A stretch of DNA of 64,000 bases from Typhlomys cinereus (taxonomy: Eukaryota; Chordata; Mammalia; Rodentia; Platacanthomyidae), in contig JALPQD010000234.1 in the NCBI GenBank assembly GCA_023101885.1, forward strand, positions 496,001 through 560,000, written 5' to 3'. Positions 1 through 12,535 of the stretch are shown here, piece after piece. The notes under the pieces were generated by a model. That model was not told the DNA's origin and made no database searches. It saw nothing but the letters and a program-made list of their open reading frames with translations. The translations under genes were made by a program, and so were the position numbers. The first letter of the stretch is position 1. Each line of letters begins with the position of its first letter.

Positions 1-410
1 TAAATCCCATGATAAGCGGAACGCTGGAGTGTCTGCCTTTGTCCCTTTTCATGGCGACACGTTGGTACTTTTTAAAATTTGGAATAGCTTCATGGTTCTC
101 TTGGCTGTGACGATATCAAGCTGTCTTACTATAGGGGACTTTATATGTCCCAGTCTAGCAAAATTGAGTCCTTTCACCCATTTTTGTGTATTTGACTGGG
201 GTTTAAATTTCAGCAAGGTACTGGGGGATTTGGCTGTATGACTATTATTAAACCTAATGGGTATCGTAACTCCCGTTAAATTAATAGGGATTACGTGTCT
301 GCTTGCTGGATAGCAAATGAAACATCATTATTTAAACTCACTAATTAGGTGAATTAACATCCATTCTGAACAAAAGTTTACCCTTTTAAAAACATTGCTT
401 TATTTGCTTA

Positions 411-416
411 TGTGTG

Positions 417-455
<39 letters not shown>
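411..455. repeat. (TG)n microsatellite
   Basis: About 22 dinucleotide units, with one C interruption near the left end. Confidence 0.97.
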
Positions 456-459
<4 letters not shown>

Positions 460-1014
460 TAAAGTGATTTTTGCTCTTTCAGGAGACATTTGGCTCTGCT
501 CTGAGAATATTTTTCATGTTCTTGATCGCATCTTCTGAGGATAACATACTTTGACCATTGGTATGGATTGCATAGTTTGATTTTAAAAATTCAAACTTGG
601 CCTCACTCATAAAATTGTATGCCTTTGCATTTCACCTGCAAAAACCAAAATTACAGAGCTTCAAGATCAAAGTAAATTGGTTCTGAATGTGACTTGAAGT
701 TACCAAATTAAAACAGCTTGTTAACGCATGTTAGCATCTTTTTTAAAAGCTACTTTGGATGATGCACGATCATTCCCTGTACCAGTATTCAGGGTCAAAA
801 TAAATCAATGCATATAAATAAAGATGAAACTTGATGTCTTGATTTTTCTCTTTGTTTTTTTTTTTTTTTTCCTAGCGTTTGGTACCATTTTTCATTCTGT
901 TCTGTATTCTTTTCTTGCTTTTCTGAAGTTTGAAAAGGTTTATTCAGTTGTAGTCTCTTGATTTATCACTTGGTCTCTGCTTTCTAAATTAGGTTTGTTT
1001 CAGAGACTAGATAG

Positions 1015-1125
1015 TGAACAGGTATTTAAATACCTTATTTCAATACTTTATTTAAATACTTACTTAAAGTATTTAAATACCTTTTTGTACTTAGTTAAAT
1101 ATTTAAAGGTATTTAAATATTTTAA
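1015..1125. repeat. AT-rich palindrome cluster around TATTTAAATA
   Basis: At least four copies of a TATTTAAATA-like core lie within 110 bp. The copy at 1020-1035 is a perfect 16-bp palindrome (AGGTATTTAAATACCT). The others, near 1069-1083 and 1106-1122, are imperfect. It looks like a degraded short tandem or cruciform-prone tract. The frame open at 995-1261 owes its length to this repetition and is not a gene. Confidence 0.8.
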
Positions 1126-1321
1126 GCGTCATTCAAAACAGCTATTCCCTCCAAAAACAAAACAAAACAAAAAGATCTTTGCTTATATTATATTATTCAG
1201 GCATTTATATTTTGCAAGCTTTCAGAAAGCAGACAGAAAAAAGCCGGCATTAAACATTTAATAAATAAATGTTATGAAATTATTTTCAAAAAGTAGGCTA
1301 CATTTTAGAAATATTGATTTT

Positions 1322-1333
1322 TTTGCATGCAAA
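1322..1333. promoter_or_regulatory. POU-type palindromic octamer motif
   Basis: TTTGCATGCAAA is a perfect 12-bp palindrome and its right half extends into ATGCAAAT, the octamer. TAATT-type homeobox cores and CAATCAATAA lie within 100 bp to the right. Binding is inferred from motif only. Confidence 0.35.
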
Positions 1334-1339
1334 TTAGGC

Positions 1340-3279
1340 ATTTATCATAGTTATTGTTGCATTTGCAGGCAATCAATAATGTATAAAGGTAACTTAATTA
1401 AAAGCACAGGAAACAGTTAAAGCACCTTAATTTTTCAGGCCTTTTTATCTGCTCAGTTATTAGTTTTCCTTGTGAAGAAGTTCTGTCTTTTGAATTATTG
1501 TGCTAGTCACTGTTCTGTGCTGTGTGGATGGGCTGAAGCTAAGTCACTAAGAGACTAGAAGAGGGGAGCAACAGCACTGTAGATGGGGCGCCGGGTCTTC
1601 TCACTGTCCCTGGGGGCGTGGCTTGCTGAAACTGCACTGGGCACACCTCCTCTTCCTGAGGAAGAATGGCATGTGACAGCCGTGCAGGCTACATGCATGT
1701 GGCATGCGTGTGGATTGGTAAGTATCTCCTGACATCTTTCAGCCCCATCTCTGAACTCCTTGGTCCACTAGACAGACGTGATTTCAGGAGAATTCCTAGT
1801 CCAGGCTAAAATGTAAAACCGGCCAGGGAATTTCGAATCCGCACTCCAGGAAGCAAAAACAACATTTATAATCCACTTTATCCGCACAGGGTTCTCTTGA
1901 GTTGGGCTCCCAGTCTGCTGCATTTCTTTCTTTGAGAGTCTACTTTTCTTAAAAGTGTTTTTTTTCCTTTCGTCTGAGATGAATGCAGCACATCTTCATG
2001 ATAAAAGATAGAAAAAAATAAGATAAAAATGTAAAGTTGATCGTTCTACTTTTAGCCCTTTTTTCTTTTCCTTGGCACATGTGGATTTGTTTCCTCTAGT
2101 ACACATAGGATGATGTCACAGACAAAATAATATCTTATCTGAAAGCCAAGTTAAGTTCTTCATGAACATGTGGATTTTTCACTTTTTCCCATGGGATTTA
2201 TTCCCAAACCATTATTCATTTAAAGAATGGGGTTTGAACAAATTCACATAGTATATCGTATATGCGTTTTAATTTTTTTACTCTCCTATTCTAGTCAACA
2301 GCTATTTGCTCTTCATGTTTCTTAGATATGAATGAAATAAATATTCTTACATCAGCTTTCCCCTTTTATTGCCAGTTATCTCCCGAGGCTGAAATCTTGG
2401 TTTCTTATTAGTCTGTGAGAAATGTAGACCTTCCCCAAGTTGCCTTTCCTTAGAGTAACATGTTGATAGCCAGTGTTTGAGTTGCCAGTGGCTACGTACT
2501 TTATTAGCAGTGACTTAGAAAGGGACACAAGTTCCCTTCTTTTAGAGACTGCATTTGCAATTTGGTTACTACCTGTAAGGATGAGCATAGCTTTTGTGTC
2601 CCTAGTTGTTGGCCAGTTTTTTGTTAGCTACTTTATTATTTTCCTTGTCTTGTAGTCCCTTGAGGATAATTACTAGATGCCTTCTTAAAGAGTCCACTCC
2701 AGTTCGCCTGGTAGTGCAGTATGTATGTCGCTTAAAATTTTTTTAATGAAAATTTAGGGTGAGAAAATTTCATAATATAATACTAAGGACAGGTGTGCTG
2801 ACTAGCTTAGTTTTATTGCACTTGGCTGGTTCTACTTCTCTCTGTATATTTTTAATGCATAACTGCTTTGTTTCATGAGTTCCTCCATTATTTTTAGATT
2901 AAAAATTCTCATATATTTAGAAATTAACTTCCTTGCATTTTCCGGTAGCTTAAATATTTTCAGTTGAAATGTTTATTCATTGGGAAGTAACTTTAATCCA
3001 AAGTGGGAGCAAGATTCTTTTCCTCTTGGTAGGTCAGTGCTGCGCGCATGCTTGCAAAGGGCCTGACCACCAATCACCTGACCACCACTGGATCTCTGCT
3101 CTGAACTCGATCAGTTAATTCAACAGGGAGAGAACGACTTTCAACTGAATCACAGTGACTCGAATTTTAGGCAGCAAAGCAGGCGAAGATGGCGTTTCAC
3201 CAAGTTAAAAATAGAAAATAAATCAGAAAGGGCCAACGAGTAACATTATTTACTGGTATGGATGGCTTGAGAGGTGATT
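1340..3279. other. Unique AT-rich intron, no gene seen
   Basis: No repeat family or coding frame stands out. TAAT-type and octamer-like motifs are frequent up to about 1430, and a short GC-richer patch lies at 1560-1700. Confidence 0.5.
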
Positions 3280-3425
3280 AAACCATTTATTTATATACGT
3301 GAACCATTCAGTGAGGTTTGATTTTTAGAAAGATACATGTTTCTGTATATGTAAACCATTTATTTATATACGTGAACCATTCACTGAGGTTTGATTTTTG
3401 GAAAGATACATGTTTCTGTATATGT
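3280..3425. repeat. 73-bp tandem duplication
   Basis: Two adjacent copies start at 3280 and 3353 and differ at only a few bases (for example CAGTGAGG versus CACTGAGG, and TTTTTAG versus TTTTTGG). Frames open here on both strands are by-products of the repeat. Confidence 0.93.
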
Positions 3426-3579
3426 AGAGATAAGTATATACGTACATATCTCTTAGTATATATAATATATAATGTATATATTATGTGTATTGGATATGTG
3501 TACATATATGTGTGTATGTACATACACATACACACTCATTTCATATGGAGGAGCATATGCATGGCTGCTTTGAGATGTT

Positions 3580-4720
3580 CCACAGTAAAGGTCAAATCTG
3601 TGTCTTAGGAACCCGTATCGTCAAAAGTCCAGCGTTTCTGGGGAGAAGCAGCAGGACGCCTCGTGGGGTGCAGGGTTTTGTGCAGAGATTGTTCCCTGAG
3701 CGGTCAGAGTGAGATCTTGAGTCTCTCACTGCGTCAGCGCAGAATGCGTCCCCCCCTCCCGTGTCGTCATCTGACTTCCCCTCAATGGATCGTAAGTCCG
3801 CTGGGCATCACCTGTTTCTCTCTCCGGTGAATCGTCTCTAGTGCAGGCCCCGCGCGCCTCATCTGACCTACTAAACAAAAGCTTCTGAAAGCCAAACCCT
3901 TGAGGGCCGCCACTGAGGATTCTCTTTTCCTTGAAGTCTGTACAAATGCCCCCGAGTTCCCAACCCCCTGAAATCTGTAAGGATTCTGATCCAAGCATTT
4001 CAATAAGAGACCCCCCTCACCCAGTAACAAGACCTTCACCACACTGGTCCTGTATCGAGTTGGTGTTTTTGCTTCAGGAGGGTTTTGCAGTGGGCAGCCA
4101 GTTCCACTTCCGCGAGGGAGGGAGCTGAGGGCGATGAAGGCTTCAGATGATTCTCGGGGGCCCAGCGAAGCGGAGGAGGTGCGGTGCGGTGGGCTTTCTT
4201 CATAGGCGTCTTTACACAGATGCCTGCCTGGTTACCCGATGTGCTGCACAGGAATCTGAAAGGAGACTGTGCTGAGTCTTTCAAGTCCCTGGAACGCTGC
4301 GCCTTGGAATTGAGTGGGGGCGGCTGGATCTCTCGGGAGTGTCTTGTTCAGGATTCTGGCCCCCTCTCCTGGGTCGGGCCTGGGTCGGGCCTGGGTCATC
4401 TGGTGTTGGTGATCCCCAACCTGTGACCTTTACTGAGTCTCCAGCCTCAGGCAAAGCAGTGATCCCAGGACTGCGGGCCATTTGTTTGTACAAACCACAC
4501 GCCTGGCACGCACAAGTTGCGTCATCTTGACTTTATAACCATCTTATTCAAGGAGGGTCGAAGCTACCTCGAAGTCGCCAGGACCGTGTCGTGTCGTGTG
4601 TGGTCACCTTTCACCCCCGTCCCTTGTGTGCTCCATTGTCCTTCCATCTCCTGGCCGTACAGCCCATTCTGTCCCTGTTGCTTTCTCCGTCCCCCATGCA
4701 CCTGTCCCCTTTGCTTCTAC
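3580..4720. other. CpG-richer unique segment
   Basis: CpG is clearly more frequent than in the flanking intron, for example 12 CpGs in about 150 bp at 3721-3880. Several overlapping open frames exist on both strands, but none resembles a known protein. A tandem pair of CTGGGTCGGGC units sits near 4369-4396. It could be an old LTR, a weakly methylated regulatory region, or a compositional patch. Confidence 0.4.
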
Positions 4721-5074
4721 CCCACACATGCATCATCAATACATCTTCCTTCACATTGCCGTTCCTTAGAGTGGCAGCCAACGATTGTGGTAATGTAAAG
4801 TGTATGTTAGGTTTGTCCTGGCTCATTATAAAAAGCTCCACTGTGGGGTTTTTTTTAAAATGCCTTTTCAAAGTCAGCCTTCTTTAGCTACTAAGAGTCA
4901 ACCCTTTGTTTGGTTATAATGCAGGGGCTTTTGAGCACTATATGATTGTAAGATTGGCTTCCCTCAGTGTAAACTCAGTAGAGCTAGCCACAGATACTTA
5001 TCTGTTTAAGGACATACATTGATGTTTCCATTAGATAATAGTGTTTTCTTTGTTCTTGTTAAATACTTCATGGG

Positions 5075-5099
5075 TGAGAGAGAGAGAGAGAGAGAGAGG
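5075..5099. repeat. (GA)n microsatellite
   Basis: About 12 GA units. Confidence 0.95.
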
Positions 5100-5724
5100 G
5101 AGATTGAGAAAGGGAAGAATATGTCATGGTACATTGGTGGAGGTCAGCCCAGTAACTTCAGCAACAACTTTTGCAAGTCATTTCTCCCCCTCCACCATGT
5201 GGGCTTCTTGGGTTGCCAGTTTGGGAGCAGGCATCTTATGCACTGAGATAATAGCGGATATTCTATTTCTGTGTAGTCCAGCTCATAGTCTCCTTTTGCT
5301 TTTCCTGTGAAAGATCAAAGCGGGGTCTTGAGAGTGACTTAATTTTATGAGGGTATGATCTGCACCTGTTACCCTCTTAGTGTTTAAAGCTAGACTTAAC
5401 AGATTGCAGACTCAGAATTCTGTGTAGGTGCCTTGGCAAATGTATTGTCATCTTTTGGTGATGCTAAGGAATTTCAGATTTGGAATGGCAGTTGGGAGAT
5501 TCTGAGTGTGGAAACTCTAGGTTCTGGGATGAAGGAGTGAGACCCAGAAGGACTGTGCAATCCCCAAGTTTCTCTTGCCAAGATTCCAGTCTTCTTCCTG
5601 TAGTATTTCATTTCGCTTCTAGTCATTGACAGATACTCAGTAGCTGTAACTCAAGAACCAAGGAGTCTTTGGAATACATTGAACCACTTCAAATTAAAAA
5701 ACAGATTAAGATCTGGGCATCCTT

Positions 5725-5840
5725 AGCTCTGTACCAGTCTTCTCAGTGCTTGGAAATTTGAGTTTAGGATTTGGGCTGGTACGATGCCAACCTGAGCTTT
5801 GTAAGGAGATCCTGTCTCAATCCCCGAGCCCCTCCCCCAC
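5725..5840 (+). mobile_element. B1-like SINE, diverged
   Basis: The segment carries a B1-like middle (TCAGTGCTTGG), CCAACCTGAGC and a terminal AGATCCTGTCTCAA. It is weakly conserved and lacks a clear poly-A tail. Confidence 0.5.
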
Positions 5841-7814
5841 CAGACCCCCAACTGCATTAAGATTGTTTCATAGTGGAATAATAGAGACAATCCAAGGACC
5901 CCTAACAGCCAACTCTCAACAACCTTCCAAGAATCATGAGACATTCACAGCTACAAATGTGTATTTCTTAGAAAGCACAGTTTCTCCTTGAAGTTATCAT
6001 CAAACATCACCGAGATGAGGAGCAATTGAAGCCCTGAAAGCCTGTAATGATCTTAGTTTTCAGTGAAGCGCATTTACCAGTCATTAAAATAGATAAAGCC
6101 ACGTGGTTCCTGAGCTGGTCAGTGGTGATCTTTTTGTTTCGCTGTTACAATAGGAGCTCCCTTAATCCTTTCCATGGTTTGTGAGTTTCGTCACATGGAG
6201 ACCATCTCAGAGAGGAGAGGCTTTCAGAAGCACGCGTGTTTCTCGTCACGCTCCTTGCCATGCAGGCTCTGGGGCTCTGGCTGCAGACCCTTGGCATCTT
6301 GATGTTCCTGGCTGGGGATGCCCCCTTTGGTAGCCGCCGCATTTTTCTTTCAAGGCATTGTTAATTGACAGTAAAGATCCCAGTGGAAAATCTTTTAGTG
6401 ATAAAAACGCCGGGTGTAAGTGTGACTCGAATTGCCAAGATGGTAAATCGTTGCCTCTTGTCCCATTTCTGTGTGGACGGAAATATTAAACATTGAGCAG
6501 AAGTTCAGAGCGTTCGGAAATGGTTGGCAACTGTAAACCCAGTATTCACTGAAATGACAGCAGTCGACTGTTTGAATTAACTTCCAGTTGGGCTTAATTT
6601 GGGGCCCTAATGATTCCTAACTTACGTTAGTAGCTTGCAGTTATAGTATTCTGCGGGGGATTTGTAGCTACGGCAACTAAAAGAATCATTTGACATAAGT
6701 ACTTTTGTTCAGTCGATTAGCATGTTAAAGACAAAGCTAAAACCTTCCTGACGAGAGTTCAAATAATTTTTTTTTCTAATCATCGTTATTTAAAAAAATT
6801 AAGCCAAATTTGATTTAGAATAAAACTTCAGTCATTTTTAGAAGGTTGATTTCATTGTAATAATGATGAATTTGCAAATGTGTGAGTTTGCGTATTTTAA
6901 TGAAGTAGCAAGACTTTTGTGATGACACCCATGTGTCACAGTGGGTATCTCTGAAGATTACTTGTGGTGGCCTTGTAAACCTGGTGTAGGACCTTTCCAG
7001 GAATATTTTGGAGGAGAAATGCAAGTAACTCGATGACTGGCTTCTTTTACTGTGTATTTTGGAATGCATTTCAGCTGAGCATAGATCAGAGATGCTTACA
7101 GAGTCGATGTGCTGCAAGCCACACCAAGGGGGGAGTGGGGGGATTGACGTTATGCTACAGGCAGGAGACGCAGTCGGAATCTGACACACCCATGCTATTT
7201 TCCTGTCCCCATTCTTAAGCTTCTCTGGCTGGAGGCTTCTCTGAGCTTCTCTGCCTTATGACTGGCAGACAGATGATTGGTTCCTTACATGTGTGCGTTC
7301 TGGAGTGAAGTGTAAGCAAGCGGTAGCTGGCATCGGAGGCTATTTTCAAGGGTCCTGCAAAACATCTCAGCAGCGTCTTAGCAGTTTTCTGTGCCAGTGG
7401 CTCTGTTCTAGAACCTTCTCCACAGTCCTATAACTCCTCTTCACCCTCTTTCTCTCTCCTTTCCCCGGGTGTTCAGCCTTTAAACCTGCATTCTTTGCTA
7501 GCCAGTCAATCAATCCTACGAGGATCGTTTTTTTCTGGGAGGAAAATGAAATCTGAGAGGTGGCACATAACATTCAGAGAGTTCGACTCTGACCTCCAGT
7601 GGGCTGTGGTCCCATGAGGACAACCAAGCTGTAGTAATAGCAGTAATTTCCCACAGGGCACATCTTAGCACATAGTAGGACCAGTCAGGAAAATCTGGAA
7701 TTGGGTGCCAGCTTGGGCTCACTGAGATCACGTTTGAAAGAGAAGAAAAAGGAGAAAGAAATTTCCCTTTCAAAGCAACGCTGCTTGTGCTCCCCTGCTT
7801 GCGTGGCCAGCACA

Positions 7815-7922
7815 GGGCTGGCGATGTGTGTCTTGAACCCCAGAACCTTGGAGATGAGGTGGGGAGTCTGAGTTCCTCTCCCGCCTGGACCACAGAGCCA
7901 GACCCTGTGTAAACAAACACAA
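7815..7922 (+). mobile_element. B1-like SINE
   Basis: Reading rightward, GGCGATGTGTGTCTTGAACC, then CAGAACCTTGGAGATGAGG, then CAGAGCCAGACCCTGTGT before an A/C-rich tail follows the B1 order. The minus-strand frames of up to 134 aa that cross it are by-products. Confidence 0.65.
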
Positions 7923-8179
7923 CAAGCAGACAGCAGAAGTGCCGTTATTAAAACATGTCCTTTCCAAAGCTGGGCTTTCCGGAAGCTGTGAAAAATACGA
8001 AGAGGAATGCCCTGAACGGAGCACCACCTCCCCGAGTGAGCCACGGCCCACGGGAGGCTTCAGATGAGCAGGTGGCAAAACGCCCCTGTGACTGCGCGAG
8101 CATTTTATTGGACAGAGTGATTTATAGGTCGCCTTTTGCTTTTCCGGCTTGGCTTTATTTTTATAAACGTGTCTGTCTC

Positions 8180-8275
8180 TTTTTTATATGTTTTAGTGAC
8201 TTCCACGAGGCTGGGAACCATATTTTATTTACTTTTGTATTTTTCATGGTGCTTAGATGAGGCACGTTTGTATTT
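8180..8275 (+). mobile_element. MIR fragment
   Basis: CTTCCACGAGGCTGGGAACCAT followed after about 35 bp by GGTGCTTAGATGAGGCAC matches the MIR segment around CTCCACGAGGGCAGGGACC and GTGCCTAGCACAGTGCC. Confidence 0.65.
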
Positions 8276-8429
8276 TAGTTTGATCACTGAGACGTGTTCA
8301 GGAAGACTTGCTTAGATTTAGAAGTGTGTGTTCACTGGAGGTTCTTCAGTTTCAGTAGTGGTGACCCCCCCCATATACACACAAGCAGTATGTGGAGTCT
8401 GTGAATCTTGAAAAGAAACAACAGACCGA

Positions 8430-8700
8430 CAGTCCTTCAGGGGGAGGCTGGGTGGTTATAGCACTTGCTGTGTAAGCAAGAGGACCTGAGTGCAGGTCTC
8501 AGGAAGCTGCATAAATGACGGATGTGCCCGTCTACCTGTAACGCCCACCTTGGAGGGTAGTCTTAGGATTCCCTAGGACAAGCAAGCTAGGAAGAGAGCT
8601 CTGGGTTTGATTGTGAGACCCTGACTTAGAGAGTAAAGTGAAAGAGTGATTAAGGCAGATTCCCTGACACACAGGTGTGCCCCCCTCACATATGCACCCA
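8430..8700 (+). mobile_element. B3-type SINE
   Basis: A tRNA-like head contains GCACTTGCTGTGTAAGCAAG and AGGACCTGAGTGCAGGTCTC (B-box region). It is followed by a B1-like middle (CTACCTGTAACGCCCACCTTGG) and GAGACCCTGACTTAGAGAG, then an ACACACAGGTG-type end. This order is the B3 layout. Confidence 0.8.
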
Positions 8701-8830
8701 CAGCTGCCAAGAAACATGTGTGCCTACATTGCTCGCCTGTGCACATAAAAATGCAGAGAAACCCCTTAATTGTAACAAGTGTTCACTGACAGCTCAGAGC
8801 TTACCTGGGTCCTGTTCTTTGTTTTGTTGT

Positions 8831-8850
8831 TGTTTTTTTTTTTTTTTTTC
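8831..8850. repeat. Poly-T tract
   Basis: Roughly 20 T residues next to GTTTTGTTGTTG. No SINE body was recognised beside it. Confidence 0.9.
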
Positions 8851-9312
8851 TAGAAGTTAACAATAGTCCACTGATGTTGGCTGCTTTTCCTTAAACATGG
8901 AACTTCCGTCTTGAAATTCACCCATAAGCTCAGCTATGGTTTGGAAAGATGCTTTAGAAGAACTGTCAGTAACATCAGTTTAAAAGTGAAGAGTAGTGGG
9001 CATCTCTCATTGCCAAGAAAACACTCATGATCGCGTCCTGTGACTTCTTTTAGTAGCTATAGATTCTGTCTCTGTCTATAGTTGAAGAGGGAGGGAATCT
9101 TAATCCTTGCAATGAGTGCTGGCGTCCTCTGATTTTTCACACAGACTTATCCTGCTTGAAAATTCCTTTCAAAATTAATATGCTCTTTGTGACTTCGCTG
9201 TTAACATTTTAATGTTTAGTTGTCGCTTGTAATATTGGAATTGTCTTTCTTAGAGGAATTTTTATGAATGCCATTTATGTCACATAGAAATCCACAAAAA
9301 AAGCACAACTGA

Positions 9313-9391
9313 TGTGTTGTGTGTCTGTGTGTATGTTGCGTGTGCACGTGTGTGTGTGCCTGTGTGTGCTGTGTGTTGTGTGCGTGTGTGT
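9313..9391. repeat. Degenerate (TG)n tract
   Basis: Imperfect TG repeats with GTGCACGTG and TGTTGTG interruptions. It explains the Cys/Val-rich and His/Thr-rich frames open here on the two strands. Confidence 0.93.
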
Positions 9392-9399
9392 GAATATGT

Positions 9400-12390
9400 A
9401 TGCATTGCAGGCAGAGTTTCTCGAGCTTGCCCCAGTCAGCATTGGCAGATGGACGTCTGACTTGCATTCCTGTCCCTGCCCGTGTGTCTGTTCCAGTGTA
9501 GGACAACATCCCAGATTCCGTGAGGCGTGTGAAGGGAGGAGAATCCTCAGTGCACCGTAGGATGTATTTTTATCTTGAGCACATTTGAAGAGGAGCCTTT
9601 GACGTGGGCGAAGGGTCAAGCAGTGGCGTGGTTTTACGTTCCCTCCAAGCATTCCGGCCTGCCACACTTTGTAGCTCAGCGTCTGGCTGCATGCCACATT
9701 GATTGGAGGTTTCTGAAGTGTGCTTCTCTTGTCTTAGCCCTTTCTGTAACTGTCCTCTGCTTCTCGAAGGCGTTCTGTTGGAGATCGGAGAGGCACTGTG
9801 TCATGCCCCATTCCCGAGTGATGCATTTTTTTGGAGAAAGCCGGTACATTCTTGAAATGAAAACTTGGCTTCATTGAAAATAACTTTAAAAAACATTACT
9901 TTTTTATGCCTCGAGTATGAATGGGTTGTTAGGGCATTGTGAGAACAAATGAATTGTCCCCTAGGTAATGACGTTAGGAGAAGATGTAGATTATTATGAG
10001 AGAATTAGGCATTAAAATAGTCCAGTGCATATGTGGAAACACATAATACTGTAAGTATAGTTTGTGTGTTTGTCATTAAATGGTATTCTGATACTTAGAG
10101 TTACCTGAATGTAACATTGACCTAAGTGTACTTGTATTTAAAAATGTAAAAAGAATCTATGGAAGAAAATATACTTCTGTGTATTTAAGTGAATTCGTTT
10201 ATCTCTCCTTTAGTTCAGCATTTGCAAATGCATGGCACATTTACCATTCTGTCTTCCTGTCTACCTCTCCACACTTGCTTCCCTATTCGCCCCCTCTCGT
10301 TTAGGAAAAGAATGAGTGAATTTGCCATTTAGTAGACATTTGCTCTTCCATGATAGCGACAACTGAGAATTATTTACTTTATGTTGACAGTGAGGTGTTT
10401 TTTTTTTTTTTGAAAGTTACTTTTTAACCATGCTTAACGCAATTTTTTTATTAGTGTTTTTTTCACAAGAAAATTTGCTGCTTTAAATTTGCCATCTATA
10501 AATCAGTTACGGACCCGGCCCCTCCCATAGTAGAAAGGAAATGACCGTCAGCCCCTCCCAAGAGTGAGGACAGCAGAGGCAGCTGGTCCAGAATAGAGGG
10601 TCGAGTTGGTGCATAAAACATCATGTCAGCATTTCCACGCTGATTCTTTGGGGTATCTGTTATCACTGAATAGGGAACTGTTTCAAATTGACAGGCAGAC
10701 AGAATGTCGTGCTGAATGTGTAAATTGGAATTATCACATCTAGCAGTTCCCTCTACCAGGTGCCGGCTTGGAGCTTGGTCCCCCGCAAATGTCGAGAGAG
10801 TGCCAGGAATAGTTTTATTTGCTAATTATCCCTCATCTCCTCCGACGTCTAGTTTTTTAGTGAACAGCTTGCCCAGGTGTTTTGAGCAGTGCCCAGCAGG
10901 CAGCACAAGGGACCGCAGGTGCTCCCTGTGTTAAGAGGCTGCCGTAGCCACCTTCAGTCATCTCCATCCATCTGTGGGAGGCGGATGGCTTTCAAGACTG
11001 GTCCTCCTTCAAGTGCTGAGAAAGGGCTCCTTTGGTGTGCCTTTGGCCTTGAGATACGGGTGAGGGCAAAATCTTGGGGGTCGGTGCTTAAGCACAAAAC
11101 TGGAATGTTTAATTAGATTTCCTTTTTGAGCCTTTAAAATTGCTTTGATTTGCAAGCTATCTGGATATGCCGCGGCATCCTCAGAACTTGCAAACAGCGC
11201 TGCTGTATGACCACATTGAGGGTGGCTTTTTGCCGTTAGTGGCTTTTGATCTTCCTGGAAAGATTTGATACTACATGATATAATAGTTGTGGTCTCTCTC
11301 TCTCTCTCTTTCTCTCACTCTTTCCTTAAGAAATTCCTTTGTCATATAAGGCTATGATGTTTGGAAACAAAATTTAAAATTTCATGCTTTACAAATTTAC
11401 ATCACAAGAGGTTGCTAAGTACTGTTCAAATTAATTTCTGCCTGAAGCACTTGGACAGGGTTACTATTCTTGAAATTAAATAACGCAGATCACAGAATTA
11501 TCCTTTAATTAGTTTGGTTAATCATGCTTTCTTGACTATCTTGACTTTTTTTTTTCTAGAGGAGTTTATGGTCTTGTCTTTTTCCCTATCCTGTGGGCAG
11601 TGAATTTTCTTAATTTGTTTTCCATTAAAGATGACATTTTTGTTTTCCCTCTCTAATCTTGGTGTTACGGTGAGATGATGAAGTAATGAAGTGCTAAATG
11701 GTCTGAACATGGCTGCTTCTTGAGGCCTCTTAGAATCTTCCTTGGCTTCTGGAGAAGCCTTCAGCTTAGACTGAAGGGCGCCGCCATGGTCTGCATCAGA
11801 ATGGTCTCTGTTTGTTTTCCCTGGCCCATGAAGGGAATTGATGTTTAAGTTATGCATTCAAAAACTGCCCATAAGGTTTGGGGTACAGGCAAGGGTTTTG
11901 GATTTTTCAGTCTAGTGAACCAGCTGTGCGAACTCCCATCAGTTGCTCATTTCCAGCCTGTATTCCTTATCATAAAATTGTGTCTTATTTTTATCTTTTA
12001 TATTTGTCGTTGTTTAGAAACCATGTATTTGAACACTTGCTAGTCAGCAGTGATCATTTAATAGCTGCCCTGTGGTTAGTTTGCTGTGGCCAGACCTGGT
12101 TTATTCCTCTAGGGTACTTACTAATCTTGGTCGATTGTGACAACCATGAACCATGTAGGAGCTAGAAGAAGCCACATCCATAGGACACACAGCTGTAGGT
12201 GCATCAGCAGAAATCTGTCTGGATGAGCAAGATTGCCAGTGGACAAGAATGAAGACTTCTGGGATGGAAGTTAGTAACAAATGTAGCCTTTAAAAATGTG
12301 TGAGCCTGAATTGGGTCACGGTGTGTGTGAGATCGGGTGGTAAGTCTTACATCGTGGTTAGCCTGTATCAAGGTTAGGGTCATACACGTT
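9400..12390. other. Unique intron, no gene seen
   Basis: Open frames up to 140 aa overlap each other on both strands without any recognisable domain. Apart from short T and TC runs I see no repeats. Confidence 0.5.
11296..11316. repeat. (TC)n microsatellite
   Basis: A short CT run with a TTT interruption. Confidence 0.9.
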
Positions 12391-12394
12391 GTGT

Positions 12395-12535
12395 TCTGGC
12401 TTGTGTGTGTTGAAGGGAGGAGGATAGGCATTGCCTTCTGGCCTGTGTTGAAGTAAATGGCTAGGTGTTGCCTCTCTATGTGGAAGGTAAGGAGCTAGGC
12501 ATTACCTTCTGGCCTGCGTGCGCTCAAGGTAAGAG
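12395..12535. repeat. Degenerate tandem repeat of about 34-37 bp
   Basis: TAGGCATTGCCTTCTGG at 12425 recurs as TAGGTGTTGCCTCTCT at 12462 and TAGGCATTACCTTCTGG at 12496, each followed by a TGTGTTGAAG- or GGAAGGTAAG-like stretch. About three diverged copies are visible. Confidence 0.7.

Noticed and set aside
9275..9697. 140-aa minus-strand open frame
   Set aside because: The last third is a translated (TG)n tract (His/Thr repeats) and no domain is seen.
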